Shown in pieces: positions 15,102 through 25,573 of a stretch of DNA of 64,000 bases; position 1 is the first letter of the stretch, and the number at the start of each line of letters is the position of its first letter. The translations under genes and the position numbers were made by a program. The notes beneath the pieces were generated by a model. The model was given only the letters and a program-made list of their open reading frames with translations, searched no databases and was not told the origin of the DNA. The DNA is from Pseudalkalibacillus berkeleyi (GTDB lineage: Bacteria > Bacillota > Bacilli > Bacillales > Fictibacillaceae), in NCBI RefSeq assembly GCF_021608225.1, contig NZ_JAKIJS010000001.1:186001-250000 (forward strand). The letters are read 5' to 3'.

Positions 15102-17498
15102 ATGAATAAGGGGAAAATTACATCTACAGCCTTAGCAGTCATGATGGGGCTGAGCACGCTTACATACGGTGTTGTCGCTTCACCACAATTAGCTGAAGCG
15201 GAAAAAGCACGTGAAAGTGTCACGCAACATTACGGGGGATCACCGATCGATCTTGGTATCGCAAATGACGAAAAATTGATTGAGATGCTAAAGAAAGAAG
15301 GGACAATTGCACCAAGTGCTAGTCCAGCTGAAGCAGAAAAGGCATTAAAGAAGTTCTTGAAAGAAAAGTCTAATGGCGCAGAGCATGCACATGAAGCGGG
15401 AGAACTTCAAGAAGAAGCTCAAGAATCAAAAGAGAAACTGAAAAAAGAAATGAAAGAAAAAGGCATGAAGCCTGGTAAACACAAAAAGAAAAAGAACAAG
15501 AAAACCGTAGATGGCATTGAACTAGAAGATTATGATGGGCAAATGCGTACGGATAAAGTCTTGGCAATCCTCATTGATTATCCGGACAAGCCTCATAATT
15601 CAATGACGTCAGATGAAACAGACATGTATTACGAAGGTGAGAATGCATACTCTCGTGAACATTACCAAGATATGTTATTTGGTACAGGTGGTTGGACAGG
15701 TCCAGACGGGAAAAACTATGTATCTATGAAACAATATTATGAGCAACAATCAGGTGGAAGTTACTCTGTCGAAGGTGAGGTTGCAGGCTGGTACACAGCT
15801 AGCAAACCAGCGGCGGAATATGGTGGAAACTACCCAACTGAAGATGGTAGTGATGTAGATGCACGTGGACTAGTTAAGGAAGCGCTGGCTGCAGTTGTTG
15901 CAGATCCTTCGGTAAATATTGCTGATTACGATCAATGGGATCGTTATGACTTGGATGGAGATGGGAATTACCTTGAAGCCGATGGTTTAGTCGACCATTT
16001 GATGATTATTCACTCTGGAGTTGGTGAGGAAGCTGGTGGAGGTTCACTGGGCTCTGATGCAATTTGGTCTCACCGTTGGAACTTAGGTGGTGTACATGGT
16101 TTAGAGGGTACAGAAGCAACCGTTCCTTATTGGGGCGGAGAGATGGCAGCTTACGATTACACGATTGAACCTGAAGATGGAGCCGTTGGAGTTATGGCCC
16201 ATGAATTTGCACATGATCTCGGACTTCCAGATGAGTATGATACTCAGTACACTGGCGCTGGTGAACCAGTAAGCTACTGGTCAATCATGTCAAGCGGAAG
16301 CTGGGCTGGAGATATTCCGGGTACTATGCCGACAGGTTTTAGCCCTTATATGAGAGAAATGCTACAAGGGTCTGCTGTTGTAGACAGTGCAGGAACACAA
16401 GGGAACTGGTTAACTGGAACAGAGTTTGATCTAAGTGAAATTGATAAAGAAGGTGTAGAAGTATTACTAGATGAGGGAGCATCAAAAGGTACAAACAATG
16501 ATGTAGTCAAGGTAACCCTTCCACAAAAAGAAACAGTCGTCAACGAGCCTGCAAGTGGAGCTTATGAGTATTTCTCTGGCAGTGCAGATGATCTACACAC
16601 GTATTTGAAAAAGACGGTTGACCTTACAAACGCATCGTCTGCTCAATTTAATTTTAAAGCATGGTATGACATTGAAACAGATTGGGATTATGCTTATGTA
16701 ACTGTGAATGGTGACCCAATTGCAAGTGATATTACAACGAATGAAAATCCGTATGACAGTAATTTAGGAAATGGTATTACAGGTTCTTCTAACGGATGGA
16801 TTGATGCATCATTTGACCTTTCTGCTTATGCTGGACAAGAAGTTGAAGTAGCAATTGAATATGTAACAGATGCAGCAGTATCAAACCCTGGTTTGTTTGC
16901 TGATGACCTATCTGTTGTAGTCAATGGAGAAGAAGTATTCTTTGACGACGTAGAAGGAGAAGCACTATTTACTCTTGATGGCTTTACGAAGAACGATGGC
17001 ATTAAGCGTTCAGATCATTACTACCTATTAGAATGGCGTAGTCACAACGGTGTTGACCAAGGATTAAAGAACATTCGTCGTGGAGATAGCATCATGGAGT
17101 TTAACAAAGGTTTAGTTGTTTGGTACGTTGACAAGAAGTATAGTGACAACTGGACAGGTAATCATCCTGGTGAAGGATTCATAGGTGTAGTCGATGCGGA
17201 TCAAAAGACAGTTAAGTGGAGTGATGATTCTGTTGCATCTACACGTTATCAAGTGCACGATGCAGCATTCAGCCTTGAGAAGAGTGAGAAAATGTTCTTA
17301 GATTACTCTGAACTACTTGGTCTTACTATGAAGGATAACCACACGAAGAAGAATAAAATGTTCAACGATAAAAAGAATTACTTAAATGAAGGTTTACCTG
17401 AAGCTGGACGCAATGTTCCTAATTTCGGCTTAAAATTTACAGTCGTTGCGGATAGTAAGGATGGTACAGTAGGAAAAATAAAGTTACAACGTAAATAA
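15102..17498 (+). CDS. inhA: secreted immune inhibitor A metalloprotease (M6)
   Basis: A 798-residue exported protease. Residues 1-33 form a signal peptide, then comes a lysine/glutamate-rich propeptide (about 35-135). The catalytic zinc motif HEFAHDLGLPDEY starts at residue 367, followed by YWSIMSSGSW with the Met-turn. NVSPYM-like and MAM-like beta regions occupy the C-terminal half. InhA enzymes of Bacillus degrade host antimicrobial peptides and matrix proteins; in environmental species they serve as general secreted proteases. GAGGAGG precedes the ATG. The gene has its own promoter and a strong terminator. Confidence 0.93.
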   Translation: MNKGKITSTALAVMMGLSTLTYGVVASPQLAEAEKARESVTQHYGGSPIDLGIANDEKLIEMLKKEGTIAPSASPAEAEKALKKFLKEKSNGAEHAHEAGELQEEAQESKEKLKKEMKEKGMKPGKHKKKKNKKTVDGIELEDYDGQMRTDKVLAILIDYPDKPHNSMTSDETDMYYEGENAYSREHYQDMLFGTGGWTGPDGKNYVSMKQYYEQQSGGSYSVEGEVAGWYTASKPAAEYGGNYPTEDGSDVDARGLVKEALAAVVADPSVNIADYDQWDRYDLDGDGNYLEADGLVDHLMIIHSGVGEEAGGGSLGSDAIWSHRWNLGGVHGLEGTEATVPYWGGEMAAYDYTIEPEDGAVGVMAHEFAHDLGLPDEYDTQYTGAGEPVSYWSIMSSGSWAGDIPGTMPTGFSPYMREMLQGSAVVDSAGTQGNWLTGTEFDLSEIDKEGVEVLLDEGASKGTNNDVVKVTLPQKETVVNEPASGAYEYFSGSADDLHTYLKKTVDLTNASSAQFNFKAWYDIETDWDYAYVTVNGDPIASDITTNENPYDSNLGNGITGSSNGWIDASFDLSAYAGQEVEVAIEYVTDAAVSNPGLFADDLSVVVNGEEVFFDDVEGEALFTLDGFTKNDGIKRSDHYYLLEWRSHNGVDQGLKNIRRGDSIMEFNKGLVVWYVDKKYSDNWTGNHPGEGFIGVVDADQKTVKWSDDSVASTRYQVHDAAFSLEKSEKMFLDYSELLGLTMKDNHTKKNKMFNDKKNYLNEGLPEAGRNVPNFGLKFTVVADSKDGTVGKIKLQRK

Positions 17499-17507
17499 GC
17501 ATCTCAT

Positions 17508-17543
17508 AAACCAACCTCATAAGCTATGAGGTTGGTTTTTTTG
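17508..17543 (+). terminator. intrinsic terminator of inhA
   Basis: AACCAACCTCATA pairs with TATGAGGTTGGTT around AGC, followed by seven T. Confidence 0.9.
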
Positions 17544-17664
17544 CGTTGATATAAGTCTAGTAAGTGTTCACCATACGCATAGACCTGTCTGAGGAAAGAT
17601 TTCTTTATATCCAATCAAGGAAACTTTTGGTAATATATAGAACAATATATATAAAGGAGAGAAG

Positions 17665-18638
17665 ATGATGTTTTCAGTTAAACTACAACCAGGGGATGAG
17701 ATCAGAGTCGTTGCACCCGCTACGAGTATGGTGATTATAGACCAGGATGGCAGGAAAAATGCAATCAATAGATTAGAAGAGTTAGGACTAAAGGTGACTT
17801 TTGGGAAAAATGTAGAGGAATCAGATGATTTCTATTCATCTAGCATTGAGTCAAGAGTGGCTGATTTACATGAAGCATTTAGAGATCCTAACGTGAAAGG
17901 GATCCTAACGGTTATAGGAGGTTTTAACTCTAATCAGCTTTTGCGTTATTTAGACTATGAACTAATTAAGAACAACCCTAAGGTCCTTTGTGGTTTCTCA
18001 GACATTACTGCACTAGGATCTGCTATATATCGGAAAACAGGGCTAGTGACGTATTCAGGACCTCATTTTTCGACTTTCGGTATGTTAAAGGGACTGGATT
18101 ATACAATTGATCAATTCAAAAAGTGCTTGATGTCTGAAGATTCATACGAAATTACGCCTGCAGACTACCGGAGTGATGATGCATGGTACAGAGATCAGGA
18201 GAATCGGACATTTTTACAACAAGATGAGTTCAACGTAATACAAAAAGGTACGGCCGAAGGAACAGTAATTGGAGGTAACATTTGTACATTGAACTTATTG
18301 CAAGGAACAGAGTATATGCCGAGTTTGAAGGATTCAATTTTATTCGTTGAGGACGATTATATGACGGAGCCTTTGGTCTTTGATCGGGACTTGCAATCCT
18401 TGTTACATTTACCTGGAGTATTAAAGCGCTTGTAATTGGACGGTTCCAACAGAAATCTGAGATTACCTTAGACTTACTTAAGAAAGTTATCCAAACTAAA
18501 GCAGAGTTAAAAGACATTCCAATCATCGCGAATGTAAATTTCGGACATACACAACCGATTACGACTTTTCCAATTGGCGGACAAGCTAAAATAATTGCTA
18601 CAGATGAGCAGACAAAAATTGAAATCATTAAACATTGA
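17665..18638 (+). pseudogene. frameshifted LD-carboxypeptidase (S66 / MccF family)
   Basis: Intact S66 enzymes trim the last residue of muropeptides or cleave microcin C-type compounds. The first frame (17665-18435) gives 256 residues with VAPAT, VIGGFNSNQLLRYLDYELI, the nucleophile in CGFSDITAL (about S113) and GGNICTLNLLQGTEY and FVEDDY. It then ends early at LPGVLKRL. Near 18420-18430 the reading moves to another frame, which continues SIKALVIGRFQQKSEIT and IANVNFGHTQPITTFPIGG to a stop at 18636. The catalytic histidine (FGHTQP) lies beyond the shift, so the truncated product should be inactive. One inserted or two lost bases, or a sequencing error, would explain it. Confidence 0.8.
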
Positions 18639-18647
18639 GGTGAGCAA

Positions 18648-19088
18648 ATGAATATTACAAATATAACTGGAATACCTGATGAGAAAACGATGAACGAAAT
18701 GCTCCTTTTACATGAGCGCGTATTTGGATATGGTGCGGATGAATTGAGAAATGAGTTAGAAAAGAAGCATAACATCCATATTGCAATTGCTTATGACGAG
18801 GCGTCTTTAGTTGGGTACAAAATTGGATATGAACGAAAAAGTCATCACTTTTATAGCTGGCTAGGTGGTGTGGATCCAAATCACCGTAACAAAGGAATCG
18901 GTCAGACACTGCTAATGGAACAGCACGATTGGTGTATGAAAAATGGTTATGAAACGATACGGACTCATACAAAAAATAGTTTTAGAAGTATGTTGATTTT
19001 GAATTTGAAAAATGGTTTTGATGTTATAGGTACTTTTACAGATCGGAAAGGTGAACCGAAAATCATCCTTGAAAAGATATTAAAATAA
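18648..19088 (+). CDS. GNAT-family N-acetyltransferase
   Basis: A 146-residue GNAT protein. The acetyl-CoA site is GVDPNHRNKGIGQTLLMEQHDWCMKNGY (about residues 72-99), followed by RTHTKNSFRSMLILNLKNGFDVIG, the usual last strands. GAGGTGAG precedes the ATG, nine bases after the stop of the broken carboxypeptidase, so the two were probably cotranscribed. The substrate is unknown. Confidence 0.82.
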   Translation: MNITNITGIPDEKTMNEMLLLHERVFGYGADELRNELEKKHNIHIAIAYDEASLVGYKIGYERKSHHFYSWLGGVDPNHRNKGIGQTLLMEQHDWCMKNGYETIRTHTKNSFRSMLILNLKNGFDVIGTFTDRKGEPKIILEKILK

Positions 19089-19166
19089 ATCTATATCGGT
19101 CAGGTAAGTTTTGATATACTGTATGTGAATGATTTCACATACTATTTTCAGAAAAGAGATGATGGC

Positions 19167-20051
19167 ATGAAGAAAGTAGTCATTGCTGGAGGAACGGGAT
19201 TCATAGGTCAGTACTTTCAAAAGAAGTTCGCCGATCTGGGTTATGAGGTCATCATTATTTCTAGAAAGAAACCACATGTCACGTGGGAGGAACCTGATGA
19301 AATAAAAGATGCGATAGAAAACGCTGAGATGCTCATTAACCTAGCAGGTAAATCAGTTAACTGCCGCTATCATGCTAAGAATAGAGAGACCATCCTCAAT
19401 TCAAGAGTTGAAACAACTGAAATTTTAGGGGAAGCGATAATCGAATGTCACAGTCCACCAGAACTCTGGATTAATTCTAGTACGGCAACGATATATCGTC
19501 ATGCTGAAGACCGCCCGATGACAGAAGAAACGGGCGAAATCGGATCTGGGTTCTCCGTTAATGTAGCAAAGAATTGGGAGGAAGTGTTTTTCAACTTTAC
19601 ATTACCTAAAACAAGACAAATTGCTCTGAGGACTGCGATTGTGTTAGGTTCTGGTGGTGGCGTTATGACCCCATATAAAAACCTCGTGAAATTAGGTTTG
19701 GGAGGCATTCATGGACCTGGAACACAAATGTTCAGTTGGATTCATATTGAAGATTTGTTTAATATCGTACTATTTTTGAGAGACAACAATGATTTAAGCG
19801 GGGTTTTCAATTGCTCTTCACCAAACCCAGTAACGAATCGAGAATTGATGCGAACATTACGTAAGAAATTAAACAAAAATGTTGGACTACCTGCTCCAAG
19901 GTGGATGCTTGAGATTGGAACGTTCTTTTTGAGGACTGAAACAGAACTAGTATTGAAAAGTCGGTGGGTGGTACCAGATCGTCTTGAACGGGTAGGCTAT
20001 ACGTTCACTTTTCCAGCCCTGGATCGTGCATTAGAAGAAAGTCTTTCTTAA
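19167..20051 (+). CDS. TIGR01777-family NAD(P)-dependent epimerase
   Basis: A 294-residue short-chain dehydrogenase-like protein. GGTGFIGQYF at residues 7-16 is the Rossmann nucleotide motif. INLAGKSVNCRYHAKNRETILNSRVETT is the hallmark of the TIGR01777 group (B. subtilis YfhF, E. coli YfcH). The active-site tyrosine region is SSTATIYRHAEDRPMTEETGEIG. The start at 19167 follows AAGAGATGATGG; the longer frame from 19125 adds residues with no site. The physiological substrate of this group is unknown. A HEAT-repeat gene follows 14 bases later. Confidence 0.87.
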   Translation: MKKVVIAGGTGFIGQYFQKKFADLGYEVIIISRKKPHVTWEEPDEIKDAIENAEMLINLAGKSVNCRYHAKNRETILNSRVETTEILGEAIIECHSPPELWINSSTATIYRHAEDRPMTEETGEIGSGFSVNVAKNWEEVFFNFTLPKTRQIALRTAIVLGSGGGVMTPYKNLVKLGLGGIHGPGTQMFSWIHIEDLFNIVLFLRDNNDLSGVFNCSSPNPVTNRELMRTLRKKLNKNVGLPAPRWMLEIGTFFLRTETELVLKSRWVVPDRLERVGYTFTFPALDRALEESLS

Positions 20052-20065
20052 ATGGAGGAATTCAA

Positions 20066-20692
20066 ATGGTCATTTCAGAACTTGCCTCACAGCTTGATCG
20101 TAAAGACGAGCAACCGAATATTGAACTCGCAAGAAGGCTAGTGAATGAAAAGGATTACGCTGGTGTGAAGGAAGTGATCGAAAACCTTTCGAATAAAAAT
20201 AAGAAGATTCAAAGTGATTGCATTAAAGTTGTGTATGAAGTGGGTGAAATGGAACCGGAAATGATCAGCAATTATGCACTCATTTTCATTGATTTATTGA
20301 ATAGTCGCAACAACCGACTTGTATGGGGAAGTATGTCAGCGTTATCTACTATTGCAAGTGAAGCTTCAGAAGTATTGATGAATCATGTACAGGAGATCAT
20401 TTCGGCTATGAAGACAGGCTCTGTTATTACAGTCGATAAAGGTGTGATGACACTCGCAAAACTCGCGTCTGTAAATGAGATGAACAATGAGCGAATCTTC
20501 CCAGTACTTATTCAACACTTAGAAACATGTAGAGTGAAAGAGATACCGCAGCATGCAGAAAGCACGTTGATTGCTGTAACGGAACACAACAAAGAACACT
20601 TCATAACAACGCTTAAACAAAGAGCGCAATATATGACAGCCCCTCAATATAAACGGATTAAAAAGATCTATAAGAGTTTGAATGTTGAATAG
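20066..20692 (+). CDS. HEAT-repeat protein
   Basis: A 208-residue all-helical protein with about five paired helices of the HEAT/ARM type, for example NKKIQSDCIKVVYEVGEMEPEMISNYALIFIDLL and NRLVWGSMSALSTIASEASEVLMNHVQEI. Such solenoids act as binding scaffolds, so no reaction is expected. GGAGGAATTC precedes the ATG, 14 bases after the epimerase stop, so the two form an operon. No signal peptide. No more exact family was recognised. Confidence 0.7.
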   Translation: MVISELASQLDRKDEQPNIELARRLVNEKDYAGVKEVIENLSNKNKKIQSDCIKVVYEVGEMEPEMISNYALIFIDLLNSRNNRLVWGSMSALSTIASEASEVLMNHVQEIISAMKTGSVITVDKGVMTLAKLASVNEMNNERIFPVLIQHLETCRVKEIPQHAESTLIAVTEHNKEHFITTLKQRAQYMTAPQYKRIKKIYKSLNVE

Positions 20693-20696
20693 ATAC

Positions 20697-20725
20697 TTGA
20701 ATTAATAGGATACTTACATTATATT
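20697..20725 (+). promoter_or_regulatory. promoter of the MutS2-like leader transcript
   Basis: TTGAAT, a spacer of exactly 17 bases and TATATT. Transcription would start near 20732, some 300 bases ahead of the coding start. Confidence 0.65.
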
Positions 20726-20758
20726 AAAGATAGATTTTAATAAAAAGGTGATGCATGT

Positions 20759-20782
20759 ATGTTACTGAGGGTTCTTAACTAA
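20759..20782 (+). CDS. candidate leader peptide uORF
   Basis: AAGGTG eight bases upstream could start MLRVLN (20759-20782). Two overlapping alternatives are MYVTEGS from 20755 and MHVCY from 20751. All end within or just before the GTTCTTAAC arm of the leader stem, so which start is used does not alter the idea that a ribosome here would block that helix. Confidence 0.4.
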   Translation: MLLRVLN

Positions 20783-20967
20783 CGCAAATTTTGATACAGA
20801 GTAATGGGAAGCTCTTTACTTTAAAAAAGAGTTTTCAAAACGACGGGAGACGTATGCCCGTTTTCCATACTCTGATTTGCTTGTTAAGAACACACTCGAA
20901 CATATAATTCAGATCTATGCTATTTGGTGTAGTCTAATTATTTGTATCGCTTTCGAAAACTGCCAAG

Positions 20968-21001
20968 CCGCAGGTGACGATGTGTTCACCTGTGGTTTTT
21001 T
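20968..21001 (+). terminator. attenuator terminator before the MutS2-like gene
   Basis: CCGCAGGTGA pairs with TCACCTGTGG (one G-T pair), eight-base loop, six T. It lies after the leader and before the Shine-Dalgarno site. Confidence 0.85.
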
Positions 21002-21036
21002 ATGTTTCAAAAAATAAATTCAGGAGGATTAATCCA

Positions 21037-22938
21037 TTGAATCACACTACAGAAATGATGTTAGAGTTTAACAAAATTAAAGAACAATTAAGTCAATATA
21101 CATTATCAGCACAAGGGAAAGCATTAATTGATAAAATGCATCCATATTCGAACAAGCGAGCGATTGAACAACGGTTAATGGAGGTATCCGAAGCGAAGGC
21201 TATTCTTCAAAAAAATAGTGTGCCAATCCATGGACTTAGCGGGACAGATCAATTATTAGGTCAATTCAATAAAGGGATTGCCCTCACACCTAATCAATTA
21301 GAGGCAGTCTTGGATCTAATAGATGGTGGATTAAGGATTAAACAATTCATGAAGAGGAATGGTTCGCTAGGTCCTACCGTCTCCAGTTATGCAGACTCGA
21401 TTTACGACTTGAAGGAATTAGGAGAGACGTTACGCTTATCAATACGAAACGGTCAAATTCAAGATCATGCTAGTAAAGAACTTGCAAAATTACGAAAGCA
21501 AATATCTACTTTAGAAAGCCGCATTAAGGAAACTGTATATCAAGTCGTTCGTTCTTCTACGAAAAGCAAATTTTTGCAAGAGCCGATCGTAAGTCAAAGG
21601 GATGGACGATACGTCGTACCTGTCAAAAAAGAATACCGAAAGCAATTTGGAGGGCAAGTAATAGATGCCTCGGCAAGTGGATCGACCATTTACATGGAAC
21701 CGAAAGGGGTACAAAAGGATCAAACGAAATTAGCTGAAGTTCGCTCTGATGAATACCTCGAGGAGCAAAGAATTCTTTCAATTTTAACAGGGCACGTTGA
21801 AGGTTGCGAACAAGAATTAAGGATCAACATTGAAACAATGGCCCACTATGATTTTATTTTTGCAAAGGCTAAATTCAGTGATGAGATTTCGGGAAATCCA
21901 GTTCATATTATTGATGATCCTATCTTGAGGTTAAAAGCTGCGCGCCACCCATTATTAAGAGAAGAAGCCAAACCCTTAAGTTTGGAGCTAGGCTCTTCAT
22001 TTAAGACGCTCGTCATTACCGGTCCGAATACGGGCGGAAAGACGGTTACTTTGAAAACGGCAGGGCTCATTACGATGATGACTTTATCAGGTTTACATGT
22101 GCCAGCATCAAACTCAAGCGAAGTCGGAATATTTGAGTCCATTCTAACGGATATCGGGGACGGTCAAAGCATCCAACAATCATTAAGTACCTTTTCATCG
22201 AGATTGACGAATGTGATTGAAATCTTAAAAAGCACAAACCGACGTACGCTCGTTTTATTAGATGAACTTGGAGCGGGTACGGACCCAGCTGAAGGTATGG
22301 GACTCGCTATAGCAATCCTTGAACAATTGAATGAAATGGGTGCAAAGACGATTGCGACAACTCATTATAACGATATAAAAACATTCGCAGCTGAGCATCC
22401 GGATTTTGAGAATGCTCGTATGGAATTTGATTTAGAAACACTCAAGCCCCTTTATCAGTTGACGATTGGTAAACCAGGGAATAGTCAGGCTTTCCATATT
22501 GCACGTAAACTAGGACTACATCCTGTGATACTTGCCAAAGCACATGAGAGAACGTATGGGGAACAGGTTCATTATGACCATGATGCCATTCAAGATCTTC
22601 AAATCACATCTGGAGTAGAAAAGAAAATTCACCAAAAGAGAACGGTCAAATCGAATTACAAAAAGGGAGATAGTGTGTTCATTCCTTCTCAAAATCTGAA
22701 AGCGATCGTGTATAAAGTAGAAGATGAGAACGGAGAAATCACACTATTTAAGGATGGAGAACTCTTTATGATGAATTACAAAAGAGTGAAACTAGATCTA
22801 CGAGCAGAACAACTTTATCCAGAAGGTTATGATTTCGATATTCTCTTTGAATCTGTAGAGAACCGAAAAAAGAAAAGATTAATGGAAAAGCGCCATGTAG
22901 AGGGATTAACAATTGAATATCCAGACGAAAACGTGTGA
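21037..22938 (+). CDS. MutS2-like ATPase lacking the Smr nuclease domain
   Basis: A 633-residue MutS-family protein. Residues about 60-270 form the coiled clamp (RKQISTLESRIKETVYQVV, REDGRYVVPVKKEYR-like QRDGRYVVPVKKEYRKQ). The ATPase starts near residue 329 with GPNTGGKTVTLKT and continues DIGDGQSIQQSLSTFSS and LLDELGAGTDPAEG. A KOW-like segment (KGDSVFIPSQNLKAIVYK) follows, and the protein ends without the LDxRG Smr nuclease domain of the roughly 785-residue MutS2/RqcU. MutS2 of B. subtilis senses collided ribosomes, so a ribosome role is plausible here. TTG 21037 follows GGAGGATT; the longer frame from 20974 runs through the terminator. An acetyltransferase gene follows 18 bases later. Confidence 0.85.
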   Translation: MNHTTEMMLEFNKIKEQLSQYTLSAQGKALIDKMHPYSNKRAIEQRLMEVSEAKAILQKNSVPIHGLSGTDQLLGQFNKGIALTPNQLEAVLDLIDGGLRIKQFMKRNGSLGPTVSSYADSIYDLKELGETLRLSIRNGQIQDHASKELAKLRKQISTLESRIKETVYQVVRSSTKSKFLQEPIVSQRDGRYVVPVKKEYRKQFGGQVIDASASGSTIYMEPKGVQKDQTKLAEVRSDEYLEEQRILSILTGHVEGCEQELRINIETMAHYDFIFAKAKFSDEISGNPVHIIDDPILRLKAARHPLLREEAKPLSLELGSSFKTLVITGPNTGGKTVTLKTAGLITMMTLSGLHVPASNSSEVGIFESILTDIGDGQSIQQSLSTFSSRLTNVIEILKSTNRRTLVLLDELGAGTDPAEGMGLAIAILEQLNEMGAKTIATTHYNDIKTFAAEHPDFENARMEFDLETLKPLYQLTIGKPGNSQAFHIARKLGLHPVILAKAHERTYGEQVHYDHDAIQDLQITSGVEKKIHQKRTVKSNYKKGDSVFIPSQNLKAIVYKVEDENGEITLFKDGELFMMNYKRVKLDLRAEQLYPEGYDFDILFESVENRKKKRLMEKRHVEGLTIEYPDENV

Positions 22939-22956
22939 AGAAAGTAGGGAAACGAA

Positions 22957-23505
22957 GTGGAGAAGGTTATAAAGTTTTTAAAAGGTGAGCGCATTTATTT
23001 ACGTCCAGTGACAAAAGATGATTTGGATTGGCTCTACTACCATACAATGAATGACCAAGAAGGTAGACGATTAACAGGTACTCAAGCAGTTTATAGTCAA
23101 CAAGGCATTCAGAATTGGTTTGATCGGAATTCGACAGATGACAGCCGAATGGATCTCATTATTTGTTTACAGGAAGGAAATCAACGGATTGGGGACATTG
23201 CAATGATGGATATTGATCACCTTAATCGCAATGCAATTGTCCGGATCGCGATTTTTGAAGGAGATAAACTTGGAAAAGGATATGGTACTGAAGCGATGTC
23301 ATTACTCCTGGAATACGGGTTTGAAGTTCTAAATCTTCATCGTGTAGGTCTCGATGTCTTTGCTTTTAATACTAGAGGCATTAAATCTTATGAAAAACTC
23401 GGATTTCAACAAGAAGGTGTCATAAGAGATCAGCTTTATTACGATGGAGAATATCACGACTCAATTTTAATGGGCGTCATGAAGGATGAGTTTCTAAAGA
23501 ACTAA
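22957..23505 (+). CDS. GNAT acetyltransferase, RimJ/RimL type
   Basis: A 182-residue acetyltransferase beginning GERIYLRPVTKDDLDWL, with the CoA-binding segment GDKLGKGYGTEAMSLLLEYGFEVLNLHRVGLDVFAFNTRGIKSYEKLGFQQEG at about residues 105-157. This is the RimJ/RimL arrangement; members acetylate ribosomal proteins, tRNA-linked amino groups or small molecules. GTG start after AGGGA. It lies 18 bases behind the MutS2-like gene and ahead of a terminator, so it probably shares the attenuator-controlled transcript, which hints at a translation-related role. The substrate is unknown. Confidence 0.82.
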   Translation: MEKVIKFLKGERIYLRPVTKDDLDWLYYHTMNDQEGRRLTGTQAVYSQQGIQNWFDRNSTDDSRMDLIICLQEGNQRIGDIAMMDIDHLNRNAIVRIAIFEGDKLGKGYGTEAMSLLLEYGFEVLNLHRVGLDVFAFNTRGIKSYEKLGFQQEGVIRDQLYYDGEYHDSILMGVMKDEFLKN

Positions 23506-23530
23506 TTGAATACCGCAGTAAGTAAAGGAG

Positions 23531-23567
23531 ATGATCTTCACTTTTCAGGTGAAGATCATTTTTTTGA
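23531..23567 (+). terminator. intrinsic terminator of the MutS2-like operon
   Basis: ATGATCTTCAC pairs with GTGAAGATCAT around a short loop, followed by seven T. Confidence 0.88.
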
Positions 23568-25520
<1,953 letters not shown>

Positions 25521-25526
25521 AAATGA

Positions 25527-25556
25527 GGGCTGCTCTATTAAGAGCAGCCCATTTTC
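25527..25556. terminator. bidirectional terminator between npr and yfkA
   Basis: GGGCTGCTCT pairs with AGAGCAGCCC around a four-base loop; short T runs on both sides. Confidence 0.85.
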
Positions 25557-25573
25557 TATTTGAAGTGAAATTG

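Larger units (their letters stand above)
20732..21001 (+). ncRNA. structured attenuator leader upstream of the MutS2-like gene
   Basis: A long imperfect hairpin is built from three nested perfect helices: GTTCTTAAC (20771-20779) with GTTAAGAAC (20883-20891), GCAAAT (20784-20789) with ATTTGC (20875-20880), and CAGAGTA (20797-20803) with TACTCTG (20868-20874). Inner hairpins include CGGG...CCCG at 20844-20860. An intrinsic terminator at 20968-21001 lies directly before the coding gene's ribosome site. Short uORFs near 20751-20782 overlap the first 5' arm. No known riboswitch consensus (T-box, purine, SAM, preQ1, c-di-GMP) was recognised. The arrangement implies attenuation controlled by a ribosome on the uORF. 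Confidence 0.7.

Noticed and set aside
18230-18972. Antisense frames of 181 and 105 residues
   Set aside because: They lie opposite the carboxypeptidase pseudogene and the acetyltransferase, with no ribosome sites or recognisable domains.
20732-21001. T-box or known riboswitch before the MutS2-like gene
   Set aside because: No T-box AGGGTGGNACCGCG sequence and no match to the purine, SAM, preQ1, ZTP or c-di-GMP conserved cores that I could recall.
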